A DNA stretch of 64,000 nt from Phocoena phocoena. Its lineage: Eukaryota > Chordata > Mammalia > Artiodactyla > Phocoenidae. Of this stretch, positions 55,110 to 64,000 are shown piece after piece; within the stretch, counting starts at the first letter, position 1; each line of letters begins with the position of its first letter. Location: NCBI RefSeq assembly GCF_963924675.1, contig NC_089219.1:152292288-152356287 (forward strand), in the 5' to 3' direction. The notes under the pieces were generated by a model. It was not told the DNA's origin and did not search any database. It saw only the letters and a list, made by a program, of their open reading frames with translations. A program made the position numbers and the translations under genes.

Positions 55110-55720
55110 TTAGCTCTGACCCTCACCCGTTTTCACCTGAATTCTTACCATCTGTCCTCCCAGGGTTTCTGTTTCCAGTCTTGCCCCCTCCCATTCACCC
55201 TCCAGACTGCAGTCAGAGAGAGCTTCCTAAAATGCAAATCAGATCATGCCACTTTCCTACTAAAAATTCTTCAGCTTCTCTTGTCTCCAGGTTGATGGCA
55301 GGCTCCTTCCTGTGACACACGGGCTGTTGTCATCTGGCCCCTCTTTAGCTCAGCCCTTGTCTTGCATATCCCCAGCTCACTCAAGGCATATTGACCTGCC
55401 TGCCCTTTTTGGAAGGGGCTGGACTCTCTCATTTCACTCTTTTAGTGTTGTTCCTTGTTTGGAAGGGTTCTCTTTCTCCCTTAGGTATACCTGGCTAAGT
55501 CCTCCTTGCTCTCAAGGATTGGCCCTGAGGTCCCACCTCCAGGAAGCCTAATCTGTCCCCACTCTCTCGGGCACTAGGTGGTCCTCTTCAGTGTCCTTGT
55601 CACCTCATAGGCAACCCTCTCACTAATCTGTATGGGGATGGGGTGTCTCACCCTGTGTCTTATACCTTTGCACCCTCATCATAGTATCTGGTGCTCAATA
55701 TATATTTGTTAAATGGCTTG
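55110..55720 (+). repeat. L2 LINE 3' end
   Basis: 'gcaaatcagatcatgccact', 'tggctaagtcctccttgctc', 'ctgaggtcccacctccagga' and 'ggtgctcaatatatatttgt' follow L2 order. Confidence 0.7.
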
Positions 55721-55894
55721 ATTAGTGGGTCATCCATTCTACTCTGAGGTTCAGGATGGGGCAGAGGAGACCATGCTGGGCCACATTTGGCTACCTCCCT
55801 CCCCAACCTGGATGACCTGGTGTTGTGACCCCTCTGAGATGCTTGGGTCCAAGTGCTAAGTGTGTGTTTCAAAGTTTCAAATAGTTGGGAAAAA

Positions 55895-56125
55895 AAAGAA
55901 AAGAGTTTTGTGACATTTGACAAAAGAATATGACATTCAAATTTCAACGTTCATAAGTAAAGATTTATTGGAACACAGTCACGCTTGTTCATCTGTGTAT
56001 TTCTGGCCACTTTCATGCTGCACTGACAGTGGAATAGTTGCCACAGAGGGCTGTATGGTCTGCAAAGCTGAAATTATTTACTATCTGGCCCTTAACAGAA
56101 AATGTTTGCCAGTGCCTAGTTTGAG
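55895..56125. mobile_element. hAT-like DNA transposon fragment
   Basis: 'tttattggaacacagtcacg', 'gtatggtctgcaaagctgaa' and 'ttactatctggcccttaaca' with 'gtttgccagtgcctag' at the end match a common Charlie-type repeat. Confidence 0.55.
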
Positions 56126-56217
56126 CCATCCCTTTGTCAGCTGGAGCCTGGGAGTCAGAAACGTGGGGGGTGTCAGTCACTGATGTTCAGGTGTCAGTTT
56201 TCTTTCTTGCCTTAGCT

Positions 56218-56427
56218 CAGTGGTTCTCAACCAGGGGACATTTGGCGATGTCTGGAGATAGTTTTCATTATCACGACGGGTGTGGGTGGGGGGGGGTGGA
56301 ATGTGTGTTAGGCATCTAGGGGGTAGAGGTCAGGGATGCTGCTCAGTAGCCTGTTAAGCATTGGGCAGCCACACAACTAAGAATTACCTAGCCCCAAACG
56401 TCAGCCGTGCCGTGGTTGGGAACCCTG
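56218..56427. mobile_element. MER5A-type hAT element, near complete
   Basis: Begins CAGTGGTTCTCAACC and ends GGTTGGGAACCCTG (inverted match). The inside 'ggggacatttggcgatgtct' and 'agggatgctgctcagtagc' is MER5A-like. The flanking octamers do not match. Confidence 0.75.
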
Positions 56428-57715
56428 TGCAGAAGCTCAGGACAGGGCAGGCCAGAGTCCTGGTAGGTCTTCTGGATTGAGGGCCCAGCCAGAACTTCCA
56501 CTGCCCTGGAACTGAGCAGTCCAAGGACCGTGTGTATAGGGAAGGGGGCAGTGGGCAGGCCAGCTTTCTTCTTGGCCCCCTGAGTCTCCTGTACCTGTTA
56601 GGGGCCTGGGTGGGCCTCCAATGAAAGAATCGCCTTTTCCCCTATAGCCCCCTAAGGAACAGGACAGGTGCCTACCTGCTTGGGCAAGTGAACTTGGTTT
56701 CAGAAGGGGAGATGGTTATCGAGGCTGCCAGCTGAGGTCATAGGGAGGAGTGCCAGGACCAGGGATGTAGAGGAACTGGAGGTGCTCCCAGGGGACCAGG
56801 TGATCAGGGTGTCCAAACTGGCAGAAGGAACGTGAGGCAGGGGGAGCCCCAGGGAAGGGGCTGGCACTGCTCCCACCCAGCCTTCTGGAGAGTGAGAAGA
56901 ACAGATGCTGTGACTGTCAGATGAGATGCTCCTGGCACTTTGGGAAATTGCAAAATTAACAAAAGGACAGTTGCTTTCAGGGAACACAAGCAGCAGTGCA
57001 GTGTGTACAGCTGGGCTGGCCTCTGGGGACTCCCTTTCCTTGGAAGGGCACAGAGCAGGGGTCCTCCTGCCTGGCTTCTGGGCTGCTTGTGGATTGGGAT
57101 TAGGGAGAGGGAGGGCTGAGGCAGAGCGTCGGGCCTGGGGGCAGAACAGGGTCAGGTCAGATTCAGGGCCAGGGTACATGTAGCTTGGAGTCTGGTAAGC
57201 GGCAGGGCTGTTTGGAGGTCATCTCATCTATCCTCCTGTCTCTGGGTCCAGCCTCAGCAGACGGTGTCTTGCCGGCTGAGGATCCAAACAGAGGGGCCCT
57301 CAGCAGGAATGAGAATTCACCAGCTGTTACTTGCAAAGCCCCCAGAAGCAGCAGCCAGCGCTCTCTGGAAGCTTCATGGACAAAGAGGCATGTGCCTGAG
57401 GGTCTGCAGGGAGCCTGCACTTTCTCCTGGTAGAGAGTGGGGGCAGCAGGAGTGGCCGGAGCTGGTGTGGCCTCATCCTGGATGCTTACCTGGGACAGGG
57501 AGGGGACTGTGACTAAAACCATGTGGCTGGGAGTAACTGAGGAAGGGTCAGACTAGAGCAGGTTCACTGGGTCCAGCTTAGAGGGAGGAGGATTAGACTC
57601 TATGCTTCTAAACCTATTAAAAGAACAGGAAAAGAGAAGGAAGATAAGCAATTTCCTAAGTGGGGATGGTTTGAATTGCAATGTGGAGCTAATTTAGACC
57701 CAGAGAAAACTCCTT

Positions 57716-57787
57716 CTTTTTTTTTTTTTTTTTTGTTCTTTTTTAAAACATTGAAGTATAGCTGATTTACAATATTGTGTCAGTTTC

Positions 57788-57843
<56 letters not shown>

Positions 57844-58160
57844 CAGAGTATTTTCCATTATAGGTTATTATAAGATATTGAACATAGTTCCCTGTGCTAT
57901 ACAGTAAATCCTTGTTGTTTATCTATTTTATATATAGCAGGGTGTATCTGTTAATCCCATACTCCTGATTTTATCCCTCCCCACCCTTCCCCTTTGGTAA
58001 CCATAAGTTTGTTTTCTATGTCTATGAGTCTGTTTCTGTTTTGTAAATAGCTTCATTTGTATTATTTTTTAGCTTCCACATATAAGTGATATCACATCAT
58101 ATTTGCCTTTCTCTGACTTTCTGACTTCACTTAGTATGATATTCTCTAGGTCCATCCATC
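57716..58160 (-). mobile_element. L1 3' end with (TA)25
   Basis: Poly-T on the left, then 'cattgaagtatagctgattt', 'ttataagatattgaacatag' and 'ctgtgctatacagtaaatcc', the artiodactyl/cetacean L1 3' region in reverse. A pure (TA)25 lies at 57791-57840. Confidence 0.8.
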
Positions 58161-60224
58161 CCCAAAAAACTTTCTAACACTGGGATGTCAGACAAGTGAC
58201 AGGGGAGCGGTGGAATCCATCTCAGGTGTCAGGGACCTACCTGCCTGCTCTGATGGCCAGACCTGGCTAAAGGTCCCCCGACAGATGGTCCTGGGGCACA
58301 GCTTTGTCCTTGCCTGGGAGACCCTCTGCTTCCTTGTTCCTGGAGCTGCAGCAGCTGAAGTATAGACGGGAGACTGGGGGTGGGGGGTCTGGGGACTCCG
58401 AGTCTTTGGAGGCCCTGGGCATCGGCCAGGGAGCCCCCGAGAGGAGGCAGTTGCCCGTCTGTCCATTGGAGAAGTGAACTGGCCATCAACCGATGGCCAG
58501 TCATGACTGGGAGGCGAGCAGGGCCAGAGGGCAAGGGGCAGCAGACAGATGCGAGGGGTCATGCTCCTCATTTGCTGGAGTGCCATCCCTTTCCTTGTCA
58601 AAAATCTCTCCGGGGGGCCAGCCAGCTGACAGATGCGCCCCGGAGGAGGGGGGGCTGCCGGCCTCCTCCCCGTTGGCCAGCCGTCCCTGGCTTCTTCCCC
58701 CTTCCCTGTTTCCCTGGAGCCTGCTACATTGTTAGCTGGCACCCCAGGGGACGGACTTCAGATGCAGGGAAGCGGGTGTGTATTTTGTTCTGTGGTGGTG
58801 GGGTCTCTGAACCAAGAACATATTTGGCTAATGAAGTCGTAATTACTCCCGGCCTCACTAATAGGATGAAAGCCAGAGGCTCCCTTAAAAGCCACTGATG
58901 GACCCGCGAGAGTGTGCCTGACAGCTCTGAAGAGGGGCTGGACAATCAGAAATGGAAAGGGGTGGATGTTGTGGGGGGACTGGGGGTGGGAGGAAAGGGC
59001 TAAAGAGGCTCTGCCCTGGTCTGGGGCCTACCTGCTCCTGGGAATGAAAGTTATACCTACATATTCCTCAGTTTAGGATAAGACGAGTTTCCTGAGAATT
59101 ATCATATTGTCTCTTCTGCCCCCAACTTTCCCAAACTCAGCACAGCTTCCAGCTGTCTGCTTTGGTGGGAGATAGAGGGCCAGGGGGAATCTAGGGCAGC
59201 TAAAAATCCCAAACTATTTCTACCTGTCTTTAGAATGAGTCTACTTATGTTTGTGTATGTATATATATATTTTTTCTTTTTCTCCCCTCGAAAAACCTTC
59301 AGCCTTTTCAAATGCAGTCTGGTTGGCCATAATTTGAAATGTGAGCCTGCTTTCCCCAAGGAGGCCTCAGCTAATGTGGAAGGCAAGGGCAGGGCATTCA
59401 CGGGGGTGTGTGGCAGAGCCAATTTGGATTTAGCGTTTGATGTGGGGAATCCATGGGATGAGGGGATGGACCAGGGCTCACACCAGCCCTCACATCCTGT
59501 GGGTCCAAGCTGCATGCACATAACTGAGAGGGGCTGGGGTGACTCCAAGGACCCTGACAACTAAAGACTGCCCCAGTGGCCCCTGTGCACACCCAGTCCA
59601 GCCCATATTCTCTCCCCTGCAGTTAGCCTGTGGCCTTGACTACCTCAGCCACACCAGGGCACAGCCCTGAGGAAAACTTGGGAAGGACGCCCATGTGGTT
59701 CAGGAAGAAGGACCTTTTGTTTTTTGTTTCCCGTGGAGGTTGTTGCTGGACCTTGGGAGGGAGAAGGATGGCAGATTTTAGCTTCTCTGGACCTAAGAGC
59801 TGATTGCATCAATGATGGTCTTTGCCAAACTCCCCTTCCTTGGGGAGAGGTGTGTCAGTGTTGAGCAGGAAGGAGCCCTGAGTCTTATACCTGTGGCCTA
59901 GAAGAGGTGGTTTCTCCTGTGCTGAGCTTGGGCATTGGGCTCCTAAATCTCAGGGGAAATGACCCCAGGTCATGAGTTGCTGTCGTGCCCTCTAGAGGCC
60001 TGTAGACTGGCCAGGCCTAGGGACAAGTTGGGCACTTATGCTGAAGGCCAATGAGAAGGGGAGGCAGGAAGTTCAAGAGAAGCTCCTTGGAGAGAGACAG
60101 ACCTGTGGGCCAAGGTACTTATGAAAGGAGGGGTTTGAGCCTGGCTGGAAGGATGGGAAGGACTTTTGAAGGAAGGAGTCAAGGTCAGGGTGAACATTCT
60201 AGAAGGCAGAAGAAGGGGATTCAT

Positions 60225-60420
60225 TCATTTATCTAAATTTAACAAATTATTATATAGTGCCTACCATGCATCAGGCATTTTTCATATTTTAACTAATTTG
60301 ACCCTTACAACAACCTAAAAGGTAGCTACAATTATAACCCCTGTTTTATAGATGAAGAAACTGAGGAAAGCAAGGTTAGGTAACTTGCCCAAGGTCACAC
60401 AGCTAGGACCTTACTGCCCT
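60225..60420 (-). repeat. MIR SINE
   Basis: 'ttttatagatgaagaaactg' and 'aacttgcccaaggtcacaca' match reverse MIR. Confidence 0.7.
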
Positions 60421-60734
60421 GTCTGCCGAGCCCTGGCTCTTTCTAGGTACTCAAGGCCGACTTGCAGAAGGATGAGCGCCTATGGCTTCCCTGCCCCTCA
60501 TCACATGACCAGCGGCTGCATGGCACCCCAACCCTCTCCTGAGCTCTCCTGGGCTCCCTTGGGGTGGAGTCAGGAGCCCACATGTCCTGCTACAGCAGCG
60601 CAGAGCAGGAAGGGATAAACCGTTGCCGGGTCCTGTGAAGAGCTGGCAGGGGCTGCTCTGGCATGAAGCCTTTGAAGCACGTCGCCAGGGCTAATTCTTC
60701 ACAATGATGCCCATTCATACCCAAGTGTGGCAGT

Positions 60735-60930
60735 GAAAGCTGAGGTTTCAGAGTCAGACGGACCTGACAGCTGGTTCTGGCTTTGTCACCTACCTTGGGC
60801 AAGTTATCCAGCCACGCGGAGCCACAGTTTCCTCATGAGTAACAGGATAGAAAGCTACCTGCCTCAGGCGGCTGGTGTGAGGTTAAGAGAACATTTGCAT
60901 AAAGTGCGCAGCCCTCTGCTTTGCACAGTT
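60735..60930 (+). repeat. MIR SINE
   Basis: 'gtttcagagtcagacggacc', 'ccttgggcaagttatccag' and 'cacagtttcctcatgagtaa' follow MIR. Confidence 0.65.
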
Positions 60931-61323
60931 GGCCGGCGTCAACACTATTGGTTACTCTTCTCCTAAGTCACTTAATGTAAATGCACGGTGACCCAAGTAC
61001 CAGCTGGTGCCCTCTTGCCTCTTTGCCATCTACATATAAATGGCTTAGTTGCCTGCCAATTCCATGGTCTGTGGAAGTCAAAGTCTCTCCCGTAATTTTT
61101 GCTAATTCCTGAGGTCTTGTGCTCTGACCTCTACATCCTCCTGTGGTCTCTGCTTCATCCTGCGTCACTTTGGATGTAGAATTCGCCAACTTTGCTAGTT
61201 TTTATAAAACGTCTACTCACACGAAGCTAACTCATCAACTGGGTAGATTTGACTGACAATTTGGGGGCACCAGGTAGGGCCACATCCCAGAGTGCCCAGC
61301 CTTCTCCTTGTGGCCCTCTAGTC

Positions 61324-61496
61324 TAGGAGTCCTCAAACTTCAGTCTGCCTCAGAATCACCTAGAGGGTTTGTCAAAACACAGATTTCAGAGTTTCTGAGA
61401 CGGTAGATCAGGGTGGGGACCCGAGAATCTGCATTTTAATAAATCCCCTGGTGATTCTGATGCTGCTGGTCTAGGGACCATACTTGGAAACCACTA
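61324..61496. mobile_element. hAT element with aged 8-bp duplication
   Basis: 'tcctcaaacttcagtctgcc', 'cagaatcacctagagggttt' and 'gaatctgcattttaataaat' mark a Charlie/MER5-type element ending 'tggaaaccacta'. Flanks ctctagtc and ctctaacc match at 6 of 8 bases. Confidence 0.7.
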
Positions 61497-62849
61497 CTCT
61501 AACCTTCCTTCTGCCTGTCTCTGCGCCTAGGTTGCCTTTTGCCCTGGGCTGCTGCGGAGTTCTCAAATCTCTCCCCTCTGTTATGCAGGATTCTCTCGCT
61601 GCTATCTGCAAACTCCCTACCCAGACCAATCCTGGACCCTCCATTTAATAGGATTCAGCCCTGTTAGAGGGCAACTGTGATTTTAAATATATCCTAAGTA
61701 ATTTTGTTTGTCTGTTTCGGAGTGAGCTACTCCCCTGCCCTCCAGGCACAGCTCGCCCTCTGCTGTGGTCTCTTACTTGAGCCTGAGGGGTCAGAGTTCC
61801 TGTTTAGGGTGGGTAAGATGAGTTCCTGCGGAGCCTGAGCCAGGACTGAGAGTCTGTCTGTGGACCCCGCCAGACTGTTCCCTGTCTACACAAAGCTGTG
61901 CTTCTCTATCGTGGGGTCTGGGGCTAGTCAGCAGCAAGTTCTGGGGAGGGGGGTGGGAGTGGGGGTGGGGAGCTGGGCCGCTGAGCCGCAGCTGTGGCTC
62001 CAAATTGCTCTGAGGCCCACTGCCCGGCCCGTGCTCCAGCAGGAACCAGCATCAAACAAATGGGCTCTGATGCATTAAGTGGGGAGAGGGTGGCTGAAAT
62101 GGGCCCTCCCCCACCCGCTTCCATCTAATACGGTGTTGAGCAGTAGAGGCTGACTTGATGAGAGGAGCCATAACGAATCCTCAGATTCCATCCCTTTGGG
62201 GGCAGCTGGGCAAGAGCAGGTATAGCCTTCACTCTTAATAAAGACTGGAAGATGACTTGTCCCCTCCCACTGGGTCAGTTAATCCAACTGCACGCTGGAG
62301 ATTAGCATTTCTAATGGGCTGGGAGGCGCAGCCTTCAGAAGACAGGGATGAGGGATGACAGATATTCTGGGGTTTCCCGGGGCTCTGAAGGGAGGCGGGC
62401 CTCTCTTTGTTTGGCCTCAGTTAAATTGAGGTCCATGTTCTTCGAATAAGGTGGTCGCTTCATCTCTCCACTTCTGTCCCCTTGAGAGAGGGCTCCTGCT
62501 CTAAAAATGGGCCAGTGGGCCCCCCAAATGTCATATCCAAGTCCAAAATCCAAATATCCAAAGAGGATGACACAAAAGTCTCGAATTCACCTGGCCACTT
62601 CTTTCCTTCAAAGCCAGAATCTGTCTCTGTCATTCATTCATCCACTTATTCACTCATATTCTTTCATTTTGTCCTTGCTCTGTGCCAGACTGGCCTGTGG
62701 ATAGAGGTGAAAAAATGGTCTCTTACACTTAGGATGGTCACAATTTAGTGAAAGAAACAGACAATAAATGTCATATGACAAGCCCCAGTGAGAGATAGAA
62801 AATAGGTGTTCTGGGGGCATAGCGAGGGGATCTCAACCAGACCGTGCTG

Positions 62850-62850
<1 letters not shown>

Positions 62851-62894
<44 letters not shown>

Positions 62895-62900
62895 TGTGTA
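62851..62900. repeat. (TG)n microsatellite
   Basis: About 40 bases of pure TG followed by TACGTGTGTA. Confidence 0.95.
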
Positions 62901-63455
62901 CTTGTGCGGTCATATCAGGATCAGGGAGGACTTCCTGAGACAGTGTCACCTGCACTTCCTGTTAAAGATGTGTGACCCGGCACGGAGGCCACAGCCTGCC
63001 TTCCAGGAGCCCAGAGAGATGATCTGTAAGGAGAAAGGTGATTACAGAGGTATGAGAGCCTGGAATCAGGACTTACAAGTCTTGGTTGTGAGCATCAACT
63101 CCAGGGATTATGAATTATCCAGAGGGAGGGGGTTCTGGAAGGTTGAGAGGAGAATATTCCAAGCGGACTCACCTTTGGGCCATAATTCATTTGTTGAACC
63201 CACAGTATGCTGTCCTGGACACTATCACATTGCTTTTGTTACCTGACTGTCGCCCATGACAGTCTGAATTTCCTGAGGACTGGAATTCTATCCTACTTAC
63301 TTTATGTCATTAATTGGCCCAGAGTAGGTTATTAATAGGTGCTTTTTGAGCTCAATTGAATTTCCGAAGTTGAGGAGTCTGAGAAACCATTGCATGTCAA
63401 GGGAGCTGGAAATAGCTTGAAATGGCTAGAATTTAGGGTATATGTGAGGAGTAGT

Positions 63456-63477
63456 AAAAAAAAAAAAAAAAAAAAAA
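63456..63477. repeat. Poly-A run
   Basis: 22 consecutive A; no clear retrocopy body was recognised to its left. Confidence 0.9.
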
Positions 63478-64000
63478 TGAGGCTGCAGATGTAAGGTCTA
63501 ACATGTCAAACCATGGAGTTTAGATTTTATCCTATTATAGCAAACAAGGTTATTATAGCAAAGGTTATTGTAGCAAACTTGAAGTTTTCCAGTCAAGGAG
63601 TGACATGATCAGATTTGTATTTTAGAAGACCCTTTTGGCTACAGTTTCAAGGGGGAGTAGGCAACACAGGAGGCAAGGACACTGTCAATTCAGGATGAGG
63701 CCTTGGACTAATGGAGGGGCAGTGCAAGTGGACACAAGGAGCAAATTTCTGAGACAATCTGTGAACTTGAGAATGATGAGGTCTTTCTCATATTCCAGTA
63801 AGTGAATAGGGAGGTTCAGAGGTGGTGTGTGATAAACCCAACGAGTTATTCAGGAGCCAGACCTGGAAATAAGGTCTTATTTTAATCTAATGAAGCAATA
63901 ACCCCTCAAGTCAATGATGTTTTCTGAAGGAAGAATAAACACAGGTGGCTTGGATAGTTACTTTGCAGTTCTTTGTCCGAGAGATTTGGGTCTACATTTG

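Larger units (their letters stand above)
62625..63800 (+). repeat. Old interspersed repeat split by (TG)n and poly-A
   Basis: Pieces such as 'gctctgtgccagactggcct' (about 62680), 'gtttagattttatcctatta' (about 63520) and 'gtgacatgatcagatttgta' (about 63600) appear in the order of a known long mammalian repeat. Class unsure. Confidence 0.45.
47966..64000. other. Region upstream of CNTN2, no gene recognised
   Basis: By synteny with human this leads towards the 3' end of NFASC, but no NFASC exon or UTR was recognised. It contains repeats listed separately, microsatellites and unique sequence. Confidence 0.65.

Noticed and set aside
62335..63246. Possible NFASC terminal exon at the right end
   Set aside because: Expected by synteny, but none of the translations resemble the neurofascin C-terminus. 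NFASC probably lies beyond the window.

Overview
This is mammalian nuclear DNA, most likely from a cetacean. Three copies of the tRNA-derived CHR-type SINE (start 'gggcttccctggtgg') are present. That family is typical of whales, dolphins, hippos and ruminants. One copy has the 'agcggctgggcccgtgagcc' body I associate with whales, and I saw no BovB or Bov-tA. The genes are spliced, in a background of old MIR, L2, L1 and hAT repeats. No prokaryotic system, CRISPR array, viral gene or toxin was seen.

The gene content matches the block known at human 1q32.1, in inverted orientation. (1) The last three coding exons of RBBP5 lie on the + strand (416-7037), followed by about 2 kb of 3'UTR. (2) TMEM81 follows on the + strand as one intact coding exon (10604-11434). 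(3) CNTN2 (TAG-1/axonin-1) is on the - strand, with all 22 coding exons between 38693 and 19753. Its exon lengths sum to 3123 nt, giving 1040 codons plus stop, the same length as human CNTN2. A candidate non-coding first exon and promoter lie near 47.5-47.97 kb. TMEM81 and CNTN2 converge tail to tail across about 4 kb filled by a hAT transposon with an old L1 nested inside it. From 47.97 to 64.0 kb (towards NFASC, by synteny) I see repeats and microsatellites but no convincing exon.

The three genes do not form a functional unit. RBBP5 is a core subunit of H3K4 methyltransferase complexes, TMEM81 is a sperm membrane Ig protein needed for gamete fusion, and CNTN2 is a GPI-anchored neural adhesion molecule.

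The most notable points are these. Every CNTN2 domain boundary is a phase-1 intron with two exons per domain. CNTN2 intron 22 has a weak donor and an open frame that would replace the GPI signal. TMEM81 has a changed, 21-residue longer C-terminus and an ATGA-overlapping upstream ORF. A (GC)n(TG)n(GC)n Z-DNA-prone tract lies in the presumed CNTN2 first exon. Two tandem duplications (133 bp and 91 bp) are present. I found no clear evidence of an undescribed biological system.
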